Assembly (NCBI RefSeq): GCF_023073915.1
Contig: NZ_JADPKK010000013.1
Location: forward strand, 434,001 to 498,000
DNA: 64,000 nucleotides
DNA from: Bradyrhizobium sp. 149
GTDB taxonomy: Bacteria; Pseudomonadota; Alphaproteobacteria; Rhizobiales; Xanthobacteraceae
Reading direction: 5' to 3'
How positions within the stretch are numbered: the stretch's first letter is position 1; the number at the start of each line of letters is the position of its first letter. Below the pieces are notes generated by a model. The model saw nothing but the letters and a program-made list of their open reading frames with translations, had not been told where the DNA came from and did no database searches. Shown here piece by piece: positions 24,836 to 32,825 of the stretch. The translations under genes and the position numbers were made by a program.

Positions 24836-26254
24836 TTGTCTCAGGACCTGATCCGCGAAACCGCTTGCGCCGTCGTCGACAAGCTGCGATCCGGCGACGT
24901 CTCACCGCTGGAGCTCTTGGATGTGCTGGAGGAGCGCATCAGCGACGTCGATGGCAAGGTCAATGCGCTGCCGACGCTGTGCTTCGATCGCGCGCGCAAT
25001 AGCGCAAGGGCGCTGATGCAGAAGCCGGCCGGTGCGCGCGGATTGCTCGCAGGCCTGCCGGTGCCGATCAAGGACCTGACCGATGTTTCAGGCGTGCTGA
25101 ACACCCAGGGCTCGCCGATCTTCAAGAACAATATCCCGGCGAAGTCCGACATCCTGGTCGAAAATCTCGAGGCCAACGGCGCCGTCATCTATGCCAAGTC
25201 GAACACGCCGGAATTCGGTGCGGGCGCCAACACCTTCAACGAGGTGTTCGGCGCAACTCTCAATCCCTGGGATACGTCCAAATCGGCAGCCGGTTCGTCG
25301 GGCGGCGCGGCCGTTGCGCTCGCCACCGGCATGGCCTGGCTCGCGCAAGGCTCCGACATGGGCGGCAGTCTGCGCAGTCCGGCAGCTTTCTGCGGCGTCG
25401 TCGGCATGCGGCCAAGCATCGGCCGCGTCGCGCACACGCCCAAATCAGCCATCGATCGCAACCTCGGCGTCGTCGGTCCGATGGCCCGCAACGTCGAAGA
25501 CCTCGCTCTGCTGCTGGATGCCATGAGCGGCGATTATGCCGCCGACCCGCTGTCATTGCCGGCGCCCTTGACGTCGTTTCTCTCGGCGACGCAGGCAGGC
25601 AAGAAACCGAAGCGCATCGCCTACTCGCCAGATCTCGGTATCACGCCGGTCGATCCCGAAGTCACAGCGATCACGCGGAAGGCGGCGGAACGCTTCGCCG
25701 AGGCCGGCGCCATCGTCGAGGAGGCGCATCCGGATTGGCGCGAGGCGCATGAGTGCTTCCACGTGCTGCGTGCATTCGACTTCGCGATCAGCAAGGCGCA
25801 GCTGCTGCGCACAAAGCGCGACCTGCTCAAGCCCGAGGTGATCTGGAACATCGAGGAAGGCCTCAAGCTCACGGTCGAGCAGCTCGAACGCGCCGAAGCA
25901 CAGCGCGTCGGCATGACCGCGCGCGCCATCGAGTTCTTCCAGACCTACGATCTGCTGCTGGTACCGACCACAATCGTGCCGCCCTTCCCGGTCGAGCACC
26001 GCTATGTCGCCGAATGCGCAGGCAAGAAGTTCGAGAACTATGTCGAATGGCTCGGCATCGTCTATGCCATCACGCTCGCCTGCTGTCCCGCGCTGTCCCT
26101 GCCCTGCGGCTTCACGGCGTCGGGACTTCCGGTCGGCCTGCAGGTCGTCGGGGCTCCGCGTGCGGATGCGCAGGTGATCGCCGGCGCGAAGGTGCTGGAG
26201 GATATTTTGGGCCTGCGCGGCACGACGCCGATTGATCCGCGGGCGAAGAAATAG
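24836..26254 (+). CDS. Amidase signature family hydrolase
   Basis: A 472-residue amidase of the Ser-cisSer-Lys class. Lys79 is in PVPIKDLTD, the cis-Ser in AAGSSGGAAV (154/155), and nucleophile Ser178 in GSDMGGSLRSPA. The TTG at 24836 is taken as start because AGGAG lies seven bases upstream and no ATG or GTG in frame suits better. Family members hydrolyse a wide range of amides, including carbamoyl and aryl amides; specificity is not predictable. It follows the SDR gene on the same strand after a palindromic repeat, and ends before the convergent Aap permease operon. It might supply amine or acid products from amides to the adjacent dehydrogenases. Confidence 0.9.
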   Translation: MSQDLIRETACAVVDKLRSGDVSPLELLDVLEERISDVDGKVNALPTLCFDRARNSARALMQKPAGARGLLAGLPVPIKDLTDVSGVLNTQGSPIFKNNIPAKSDILVENLEANGAVIYAKSNTPEFGAGANTFNEVFGATLNPWDTSKSAAGSSGGAAVALATGMAWLAQGSDMGGSLRSPAAFCGVVGMRPSIGRVAHTPKSAIDRNLGVVGPMARNVEDLALLLDAMSGDYAADPLSLPAPLTSFLSATQAGKKPKRIAYSPDLGITPVDPEVTAITRKAAERFAEAGAIVEEAHPDWREAHECFHVLRAFDFAISKAQLLRTKRDLLKPEVIWNIEEGLKLTVEQLERAEAQRVGMTARAIEFFQTYDLLLVPTTIVPPFPVEHRYVAECAGKKFENYVEWLGIVYAITLACCPALSLPCGFTASGLPVGLQVVGAPRADAQVIAGAKVLEDILGLRGTTPIDPRAKK

Positions 26255-26297
26255 TCTCCGCTCGTGACGCAGCGCAGCGCTCCTTCAGCGTTGCGCT

Positions 26298-26355
26298 GCA
26301 GAGCCGGGGGCCAACGATCCGCGACCTCCCGTGCTTCCCTGGGTCCCGGCTCTGC
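26298..26355. repeat. Intergenic inverted repeat between amidase and aapM
   Basis: GCAGAGCCGGG (26298-26308) and CCCGGCTCTGC (26345-26355) form a perfect 11-bp dyad with a 36-bp spacer, between convergent genes. It is a probable transcript end or repeat element; no T-tract. Confidence 0.55.
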
Positions 26356-26399
26356 GGCGCAGCGCTGGCGCGCCGCACCTTGTCCGGGACACGGAATCC

Positions 26400-27506
26400 T
26401 CACCGCTCGCTTGTCGCCTCCAGGCTCCGGCTGTAGCGCGACATCGCGAAGCAGAAGACAAAATAGATCCCGGCGACGAAGATGTAGACTTCGACGGAGA
26501 ATTGCTGCCAGGCCGGATCGATGATCGCAGTCTTGGCCGTCGTCAGCAGGTCGAAAATACCGATGATGAGGACGAGGCTGGTGTCCTTGAAGAAGGCGAT
26601 GAAGGTGTTGACCAGCGGCGGGATGACGTGGCGGATCGCCTGCGGCAGGACGATCAGCCGGTTCTTGCGCCAGTAGGACAGCCCAAGCGCATCGGCGGCT
26701 TCGTATTGCCCGCTGGGCACGGCCTGGAGGCCGCCACGAATGACTTCAGCAAGATAGGCACCGGCGAACAGGATGATCGCGACCTGCGCGCGCAGGAGCT
26801 TGTCGATGTTGAATCCGTTCGGCATGAACAGCGGAAACATCACGCTCGCCATGAACAGCAGGCTGACCAGCGGCACGCCGCGGATCAGCTCGACATAGAG
26901 CACGCTGAGCGAGCGGATCGCCGGCAGCTTTGAACGCCGGCCGAGTGCGACGAGGATGCCGAGCGGGAAGCCGAAAGCCAGACCAAAGGTCGCCAGGATC
27001 AGCGTCACCGGCAAGCCGCCCCAACGGTCCTGCGAGACGAACGACAAGCCGAATATGCCGCCCCACATCAGCATGCTGATCAGCGCAAGAGCGGCGATCC
27101 AGAGATAGGCGAGTTCGCGCCGCCAGAGGGCGCGGCGGGTGGATAGATAGAACAGGGCAATGAACAGCAGCACCGCCAGCGCCGGCCGCCACTGCTCGTC
27201 GAACGGATAGGTGCCAAACAGGATGAAGCGATATTTCTCGGGGATGATCGCCCAGCATGCACCGACGCCGCGTACCGCGTGACATGCGCTGGAATCGTTC
27301 GCCGGCGTGAGCCAGACCGCATTGGCAATGCCCCACTGCACGAAGCTGAAGATGCCCCTTGCGAGCACCGCCAGCAACAGGACCGAGAGGATGCCGTTCG
27401 GGATCGACGAGAACAGATTGGTGCGCAGCCAGCGCAGCACCGGGTTTCCAATTTGCGGGCGGCGGGCGGCGCGAGGCGCTTCCGGAATGTCGGCGATTGC
27501 CGTCAT
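26400..27506 (-). CDS. aapM: General L-amino acid ABC transporter permease AapM
   Basis: A 368-residue inner-membrane permease of the His/Glu/Gln (PAAT) family. The first TM segment (about 30-50) is followed by a long periplasmic loop with paired Cys (SSACHAVRGVGACWAIIPEK), which is characteristic of AapM. A TM block follows, then the conserved LILATFGLAFGFPLGILVAL and the EAA loop with GQYEAADALGLSYW and LPQAIRHVIPPLVN. The start MTAIADIPEAP lies 2 bp after the aapQ stop. It forms a heterodimer with AapQ. No aapP ATPase follows; the next gene is the convergent amidase. Confidence 0.9.
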   Translation of the reverse strand: MTAIADIPEAPRAARRPQIGNPVLRWLRTNLFSSIPNGILSVLLLAVLARGIFSFVQWGIANAVWLTPANDSSACHAVRGVGACWAIIPEKYRFILFGTYPFDEQWRPALAVLLFIALFYLSTRRALWRRELAYLWIAALALISMLMWGGIFGLSFVSQDRWGGLPVTLILATFGLAFGFPLGILVALGRRSKLPAIRSLSVLYVELIRGVPLVSLLFMASVMFPLFMPNGFNIDKLLRAQVAIILFAGAYLAEVIRGGLQAVPSGQYEAADALGLSYWRKNRLIVLPQAIRHVIPPLVNTFIAFFKDTSLVLIIGIFDLLTTAKTAIIDPAWQQFSVEVYIFVAGIYFVFCFAMSRYSRSLEATSER

Positions 27507-27508
27507 CG

Positions 27509-28696
27509 TCAGCGCTCCACCAGCGCGATGCGCGAATTGTACCAGTTCATGAAAAAGCTGATGCCGAGACTGATCGTGAGAAACACCGCCATGATCAAGG
27601 CAATAGCCTCGATCGCCTGGCCGGTCTGGTTCAGCGTCGTGTTGGCGATCGAGACCACGTCCTGATAGCCGATCGCCACCGCGAGCGAAGAGTTCTTGGT
27701 CAGGTTGAGGTACTGGCTCGTCATCGGCGGCACGATGACACGCAGCGCCTGTGGCAGGATGATCTGCCGCAGCATGAAGCTGCGGCGGAGGCCAAGCGCA
27801 TTGCCGGCATCCCACTGGCCGCGCGGCACCGACTGGATGCCGCTGCGCACGATCTCGGCGATGAACGCCGAGGTGTAGGTGACGAGCGCGATCAGCAGCG
27901 CGAAATATTCCGGCGCGAGCGTCAGTCCGCCGACGAAGTTGAAGCCGCGCAACTCAGGCCATTCGATCCTCCAGGACACGTCGAGCAGCACGGACACCGC
28001 CGCAGGCAGCACAACGAGCAACCCGAGCGCAAAAGGCCATGCCAGCCGCGGTTTGCCGTCGCGCATTTGCTGTGAGATCAGCCATCGCTGGATGACATAG
28101 AACACGACAAGCCCCAGCACCGCTGTGCCGAGCACCCAAAGCTGCGGCGCCCCAATTGGAATCGCCGGCAAGATCAAGCCCCGATTGGACAGGAACACGC
28201 CCTCGATCGGCCGAAACGCTGCGCGTGCGGCCGGCAGTGCCTGCATCAGCACATACCAGAACAGAAGCTGAAGCAGCAGCGGGATGTCGCGGAGCGTTTC
28301 CACATAGACGGCCGCAAGCCGCGACACCAACCAGTTCGCGGACAAGCGCGAGATACCGATCAGCGTCCCCAGAATGGTCGCAAGCACGATGCCGATCACG
28401 GCGACGCGCAGGGTGTTGGCGATGCCGACCACGAAGGCCCAGAGATATGAGTCTCTTGGATTGTAGGCGAGCAGGCTGTCGGCGATGGGCATGCCAGCCT
28501 CACGGCCGAGGAAGGCAAAACCGGTCGTGATGCGGCGCGCGGACAGATTGGTAACCGTGTTGGACCAGAGAAAGGCGATGACCGCGACCGCGATCCCGAC
28601 CACCAGGACCTGCCAGAACAGGCCTTTCAGCTCGCGTCGCCCGAAAGCGCCGAAGAAGCGGCGGCGCGGCGGCGGTCTCGGAGCGTCTGACGTCAC
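27509..28696 (-). CDS. aapQ: General L-amino acid ABC transporter permease AapQ
   Basis: An approximately 395-residue inner-membrane PAAT-family permease with AapQ traits: TM1 in LFWQVLVVGIAVAVIAFLW, a periplasmic segment ITTGFAFLGREAGMPIADSL, FVVGIANTLRVAVIGIVLAT, and an EAA loop GQWDAGNALGLRRSFMLRQI. GTG at 28696 is the preferred start, giving MTSDAPRPPPRR with GAGGG upstream; TTG/ATG codons further up would overlap the RpiR operator. It is the first gene of aapQ-aapM and diverges from the RpiR gene, which lies 86 bp away. Confidence 0.87.
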   Translation of the reverse strand: MTSDAPRPPPRRRFFGAFGRRELKGLFWQVLVVGIAVAVIAFLWSNTVTNLSARRITTGFAFLGREAGMPIADSLLAYNPRDSYLWAFVVGIANTLRVAVIGIVLATILGTLIGISRLSANWLVSRLAAVYVETLRDIPLLLQLLFWYVLMQALPAARAAFRPIEGVFLSNRGLILPAIPIGAPQLWVLGTAVLGLVVFYVIQRWLISQQMRDGKPRLAWPFALGLLVVLPAAVSVLLDVSWRIEWPELRGFNFVGGLTLAPEYFALLIALVTYTSAFIAEIVRSGIQSVPRGQWDAGNALGLRRSFMLRQIILPQALRVIVPPMTSQYLNLTKNSSLAVAIGYQDVVSIANTTLNQTGQAIEAIALIMAVFLTISLGISFFMNWYNSRIALVER

Positions 28697-28744
28697 AGCA
28701 CAAAAATCCCTCTCAAGATAACGATTTCCGGCAGCGCACGTCAA

Positions 28745-28775
28745 TTGTTGCACCGATCTCCAGTTCGTGCAACAA
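28745..28775. promoter_or_regulatory. 31-bp dyad operator candidate between aapQ and the RpiR gene
   Basis: TTGTTGCAC (28745-28753) and GTGCAACAA (28767-28775) are perfect 9-bp inverted repeats with a 13-bp spacer, ending 7 bp before the RpiR start and 49 bp upstream of aapQ. The location suggests autoregulation and control of aapQM by the RpiR protein. Confidence 0.6.
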
Positions 28776-28782
28776 ATGTTTC

Positions 28783-29655
28783 ATGATCGGGCCCGCGAAA
28801 TCCTCGCCGCTGAGCGAACTGCGCATCGCATTGCCGTCGCTCCCGATGCGGTTGCAGGAAGTCGGTCGTTTCGTCGCAGCCAATGATTACGATGCTACGA
28901 CGCGTTCAATGCGCGATCTGGCAGCAGTTGCCGGCGCCGATCCCGCCGCGTTCACGCGGCTCGCCAAGGCGATCGGCTATTCCGGCTGGGATGAATTACG
29001 CGCGGCGCTGACGGAGGCGCGGCGGCCCTCGCAGATCGCGCCCTTCTCCGGCCGCGCCAAGAGCCGCCGCCACGGCCCGAACGCCGATATCGCACTCGTC
29101 ACCGACAAGCTCAAGGCGGAGGCCGCAGGCCTTCCGCGCATTCCGGCCCAGCCGATTGCGGAGGCTGCGCGCGCGCTCCACGACGCAAAACGTATCTGGA
29201 TCACCGGCTACCGAAGCTGCCGCAGCGTCGCGGAACTACTGAACTACGAGTTGCGGCTGTTTCGTCCCGAACAGGTGCAACTCGTCGGCGCGTCCGGCCC
29301 CGACGATCTCGACCTCGGCGCGTTCCGGGCCGGGGAAGCCGTCATCGTCATCGGCTTCATGCCCTACACGCACGCGAGCGTCCGCGTCGCACAGGCCGCT
29401 TATCGCGCCGGTGCGACACTGATCGCGATCGCGGACAGCGTGACAGCGCCGATGGCCGAAGGCACCGATCACGTGTTGCTGTTCGAGGCCGCGGCTTCTC
29501 CCGGCTTCTTCCCGAGCCTCACCGGCGCCATCGCGATCGCGCAATCGCTGGCCGCCGTGACGTTTTCCCTCGGGGGCACGGCCGCCAAGAAGCGCCTGGA
29601 AAATACCGAGGCGCGGCTGGCCGCGGCCTCGACTTACGTCTCAGAGAAAGGTTGA
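28783..29655 (+). CDS. MurR/RpiR-family transcriptional regulator
   Basis: A 290-residue regulator. The N-terminal HTH_6 domain (about 10-85) includes TRSMRDLAAVAGADPAAFTRLAKAIGY, and a C-terminal SIS (sugar isomerase) domain (about 125-260) includes IWITGYRSCRSVAELLNY. RpiR regulators usually bind phosphorylated sugars, but homologues next to amino acid transporters and aminotransferases are common in rhizobia. It diverges from aapQM and sits directly before an aminotransferase and aapJ (2-bp and 12-bp gaps), so it probably controls both directions. Confidence 0.92.
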   Translation: MIGPAKSSPLSELRIALPSLPMRLQEVGRFVAANDYDATTRSMRDLAAVAGADPAAFTRLAKAIGYSGWDELRAALTEARRPSQIAPFSGRAKSRRHGPNADIALVTDKLKAEAAGLPRIPAQPIAEAARALHDAKRIWITGYRSCRSVAELLNYELRLFRPEQVQLVGASGPDDLDLGAFRAGEAVIVIGFMPYTHASVRVAQAAYRAGATLIAIADSVTAPMAEGTDHVLLFEAAASPGFFPSLTGAIAIAQSLAAVTFSLGGTAAKKRLENTEARLAAASTYVSEKG

Positions 29656-29657
29656 CC

Positions 29658-31007
29658 ATGGCCGCTCGCACCAGCCGCGTGCTGCATCGTTCGTTGCGCG
29701 AAACGCCGCCCAAGGCGATCGGCGGCGAAGGCGTCTATCTCTTTGCCGAGGACGGACGCCGCGTGATCGACGCCTCCGGCGGCGCGGCGGTCTCTTGCCT
29801 CGGCCACCAGCATCCGCGCGTAATCGCGGCGATGGCGAAGCAGGCCTCGACGCTGGCCTATGCCCACACGGCCTTCTTCACGTCCGAGCCGGCGGAAGCA
29901 CTTGCCGAGGCGCTGGTCGGTCACGAGCCCGGTGGCCTCGCCTGCGCCTATTTTGTCAGCGGCGGATCGGAGGCGATCGAGGCCAGCATCAAGCTCGCGC
30001 GGCAATATTTCATCGAGCGTAACGAGCCGCGGCGTCAGCATTTCATCGCGCGGCGCCAGAGCTATCACGGCAACACGCTCGGCGCGCTGGCCGCCGGCGG
30101 CAACGCCTGGCGGCGAGCGCCCTATGCGCCGCTGCTCTCCGACGCCTTCAGCCACGTGACCCCGGCCTTCGCGTATCACGAAAAGCACCATGGTGAATCG
30201 GATGCGCAGTTCGTGGCACGCCTCACCGCCGAACTTGAGGTCGAGTTTCAGCGGCTTGGCCCTGATACCGTCGCGGCGTTCCTCGCCGAGCCCGTCGTCG
30301 GCGCCACCTCGGGTGCCGTGACGGCGCCGGACGGTTATTTCAGAGCGGTGCGCGAAATCTGCGATCGCCATGGCGCCCTGCTCATCCTCGACGAGGTCAT
30401 GTCCGGCATGGGCCGGACCGGCACCACGCACGCCTGGGAGCAGGAAGGTGTCGCCCCGGACATTCAGGCGATCGCGAAGGGTCTTGGCGGCGGCTACCAG
30501 CCGATCGGCGCGATGCTCGTGAGTGGCAAGATCATCGACACGATTCGTGCGGGCTCTGGCGCATTCCAGCACGGCCACACTTATCTCGCGCATCCCCTCG
30601 CCTGCGCCGCTGCGCTCGCGGTGCAGGACGTGATCCGCGAGGACGGCCTGCTCGACCAAGTCAAGGAACGCGGCAGGCAGCTCGAGCAGCGGCTGACCGA
30701 GCGCTTCGGCAACCACCGTCATGTCGGCGACATCAGGGGCCGCGGCCTGTTCTGGGCAATCGAACTCGTCGCCGATCGCTCCAGCCGCACCTCGTTCGAT
30801 CCGGCGCTGAAGCTGAACCAAAAGATCAAGGCGGACGCTTTTGCCAACGGGCTCGGTTGCTATCCCGGCGGCGGCACCGTGGACGGCGTTCGTGGCGACC
30901 ACGTGCTGCTGGCGCCGCCCTACATCGTTTCGGCTGACGAGATCGACCTGATCGTCAACAAGCTCGGCATGGCCGTCGACAATGTGTTGCGTAGCGTCAA
31001 TCACTGA
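29658..31007 (+). CDS. Class III PLP-dependent aminotransferase (aspartate aminotransferase family)
   Basis: A 449-residue fold-type I, class III aminotransferase. Seen: SGGAAVSCLGHQHPRV near the N-terminus, FVSGGSEAIEASIKLARQYF (PLP-phosphate loop), LILDEVMSGMGRTG (Asp that contacts the pyridine N), and the PLP-binding Lys274 in AIAKGLGGGYQPIGAML. HTYLAHPLACAAALA is typical of class III. Substrates could be beta-alanine, GABA, taurine or diamines. Start is ATG 29658, after AGAGAAAGG, overlapping the regulator gene end region by spacing of only 2 bp. It is co-transcribed with rpiR, aapJ and possibly the racemase-like gene. Confidence 0.9.
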   Translation: MAARTSRVLHRSLRETPPKAIGGEGVYLFAEDGRRVIDASGGAAVSCLGHQHPRVIAAMAKQASTLAYAHTAFFTSEPAEALAEALVGHEPGGLACAYFVSGGSEAIEASIKLARQYFIERNEPRRQHFIARRQSYHGNTLGALAAGGNAWRRAPYAPLLSDAFSHVTPAFAYHEKHHGESDAQFVARLTAELEVEFQRLGPDTVAAFLAEPVVGATSGAVTAPDGYFRAVREICDRHGALLILDEVMSGMGRTGTTHAWEQEGVAPDIQAIAKGLGGGYQPIGAMLVSGKIIDTIRAGSGAFQHGHTYLAHPLACAAALAVQDVIREDGLLDQVKERGRQLEQRLTERFGNHRHVGDIRGRGLFWAIELVADRSSRTSFDPALKLNQKIKADAFANGLGCYPGGGTVDGVRGDHVLLAPPYIVSADEIDLIVNKLGMAVDNVLRSVNH

Positions 31008-31019
31008 GGGGAGAGTCAC

Positions 31020-32033
31020 ATGATGAGGAAAATGGTTATCGCAGCGAGCATGCTCGCGGCATCGACGGTGGTCGCATCGGCCGCGACGCTCGACACGGTG
31101 AAGAGCCGCGGCACGCTGATATGCGGCGTCAGCGCCGGCTTTGCCGGCTTCTCCGCGCCGGATTCGCAAGGCAATTACAAGGGGCTCGACGTCGATTATT
31201 GCCGCGCGCTCGCCGCCGGCGTGCTCGGCGATGCCAGCAAGGTACGTTACGTCTCGCTGACCGCGCAGAACCGCTTCACTGCGCTCCAGTCCGGCGAGAT
31301 CGACGTGCTCTACCGCAACTCCACGCAGACCTATCTGCGCGGCGTAACGCTGGGCCTGCGGCAAGGCCCGATCAACTTCTACGACGGTCAGGGCTTCGTG
31401 GTGAAGAAAGACCTCGGCGTCAAGGAGATCAAGGACCTCAAGGGCGCCACCGTCTGCGTCGCGCAGGGCACCACGCATGAGGTCACGCTCGGGGATTACG
31501 GCCGCGCCAACGGTATCGACTGGAAGCCGCTGGTGTTCGACCGCGTCGACACCATGTACCAGACCTTCTTCGGCGGCCGTTGCGATGCCATGACCCAGGA
31601 CGCTTCCGCGCTCGCAGGCGCCGTGACGACCGCGGCGCCGAACGCGGCCGACTATGTCGTGCTGCCGCAAACCATCAGCAAGGAGCCGCTCGGGCCCTTC
31701 ACCCGCAACGGCGACGAGGTCTGGAGCGACATCATCACCTGGCTGCATTACGGCCTGATCGAGGCCGAAGAGCTTGCCGTCACGCAAGCCAACGTCGATG
31801 AGATGGCGAAGTCGCAGACGCCCGCGATCCAGCGCCTGCTCGGCGCCTCCGGCGATCTCGGCTCGCGGCTTGGACTCGACAACAAATGGTTGGTCAACGC
31901 CATCAAGGCCACCGGCAATTATGGCGAGATCTACGAACGCAATGTCGGCAAGGCGAGCCCGCTCAAGCTCGAGCGCAGCCTCAACGGCCTCTGGAGCAAG
32001 GGCGGCTTGATGTACGCGGTGCCGTTCAAGTAA
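31020..32033 (+). CDS. aapJ: Amino acid ABC transporter periplasmic binding protein AapJ
   Basis: A 337-residue type II periplasmic binding protein, AapJ subgroup. It has a Sec signal peptide of about 22 residues (MVIAASMLAASTVVASAAT). The mature start is LDTVKSRGTLICGVSAGFAGF, followed by GLDVDYCRALAAGVLGD, RFTALQSGEIDVLYRNSTQT, and FFGGRCDAMTQDASALAG. These are standard family blocks. It begins 12 bp after the aminotransferase stop with GAGGGGAGAG as ribosome site. It should function with AapQ/AapM encoded divergently 2.3 kb away; the ATPase is not nearby. Confidence 0.93.
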   Translation: MMRKMVIAASMLAASTVVASAATLDTVKSRGTLICGVSAGFAGFSAPDSQGNYKGLDVDYCRALAAGVLGDASKVRYVSLTAQNRFTALQSGEIDVLYRNSTQTYLRGVTLGLRQGPINFYDGQGFVVKKDLGVKEIKDLKGATVCVAQGTTHEVTLGDYGRANGIDWKPLVFDRVDTMYQTFFGGRCDAMTQDASALAGAVTTAAPNAADYVVLPQTISKEPLGPFTRNGDEVWSDIITWLHYGLIEAEELAVTQANVDEMAKSQTPAIQRLLGASGDLGSRLGLDNKWLVNAIKATGNYGEIYERNVGKASPLKLERSLNGLWSKGGLMYAVPFK

Positions 32034-32042
32034 CAGTCTTCA

Positions 32043-32064
32043 CCTCTCCCCGCTTGGGGAGAGG
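32043..32064 (+). terminator. Hairpin downstream of aapJ
   Basis: CCTCTCCCC, loop GCTT, GGGGAGAGG: a perfect 9-bp stem ten bases after the aapJ stop, followed by a second small dyad (GACCGC, GCA, GCGGTC). There is no T-tract, so it could be attenuation or message protection before the racemase-like gene. Confidence 0.5.
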
Positions 32065-32146
32065 TCGACCGCGCAGCGGTCGGGCGAGGGGAGCTTCCGC
32101 GAGCCTAACTCTCACCTCTTACGCGGATAGAGCCCCTCACCCCAAC

Positions 32147-32179
32147 CCTCTCCCCGTAAGAACGGGTCGAGGGAGAAGA
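32147..32179. repeat. 33-bp dispersed repeat, copy 1
   Basis: The reverse complement of this segment matches 47027-47059 with a single mismatch; the shared core is CCCGTTCTTACGGGGAGAG. It lies just upstream of the racemase-like gene's start, so its hairpin (CCCCG/CGGGT arms) is close to the ribosome-binding region. Confidence 0.75.
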
Positions 32180-32186
32180 GACGCCA

Positions 32187-32825
32187 ATGCGCATCGCCCT
32201 GATCCATGCCCTCAAGCATTCCATCGCGCCGATCGAGGCGGCGTTCGCGAAGGCGTGGCCAGAGGCGCGGCTGATGAACCTGCTCGACGACAGCCTGTCG
32301 GCGGATCTGGCGCGTGACGGCAAGCTCAACGATGCCATGACCGAGCGCTTTCTTGCGCTCGGCAACTACGCCGCGGCCACGGGAGCGGACGCGATCCTGT
32401 TTACCTGCTCGGCCTTCGGTCCCTGCATCGAGGCGGTCGCGCGCGCGCTTGCGCCGATGCCGGTGCTCAAGCCGAACGAGGCCATGATCGAACGGGCGGT
32501 GGCGATGGGCCAGCGCATCGGCCTGCTCTCGACCTTCCCGCCGACGCTGGCCTCGATGCCGCCGGAATTTCCGGCCTCCGTCGAGATCGTGCCGAAGCTG
32601 GCCGAAGGCGCACTGGCCGCGCTCGACCGCGGCGACCGCGCTACTCATGACCGGCTGATTGTGGAAGCCTCGCGTGACCTGCGTGATTGCGACGTCGTCG
32701 CGCTCGCGCAATTCAGCATCGCGGCGACCGCGCCTCTCGTGGCGGAGGCTACCGGCCGCACCGTCGTGACGACGCCTGACAGCGCCGTCGAGAAGCTGAT
32801 GAAGCTGTTGTCGGCGAAGGCCTAA
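32187..32825 (+). CDS. Asp/Glu racemase family protein with one catalytic Cys replaced
   Basis: A 212-residue protein of the Asp/Glu/hydantoin racemase superfamily. The first catalytic Cys is present (Cys74 in LFTCSAFGPC), but the second-half motif reads VALAQFSIAATAP (about 171-183), with no Cys. A two-base epimerase is therefore unlikely; a decarboxylase or isomerase of the arylmalonate decarboxylase/maleate isomerase type is possible. The stop codon overlaps the convergent TetR stop by 4 bp. Gene order suggests co-expression with aapJ and the aminotransferase, after a 153-bp gap that includes two hairpins. Confidence 0.82.
   Translation: MRIALIHALKHSIAPIEAAFAKAWPEARLMNLLDDSLSADLARDGKLNDAMTERFLALGNYAAATGADAILFTCSAFGPCIEAVARALAPMPVLKPNEAMIERAVAMGQRIGLLSTFPPTLASMPPEFPASVEIVPKLAEGALAALDRGDRATHDRLIVEASRDLRDCDVVALAQFSIAATAPLVAEATGRTVVTTPDSAVEKLMKLLSAKA

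Noticed and set aside
29634..31787. A 717-codon minus-strand open frame over the aminotransferase and AapJ genes
   Set aside because: Both sense genes have intact family motifs; the antisense product has low-complexity Arg/Asp/Gly composition typical of shadow frames.
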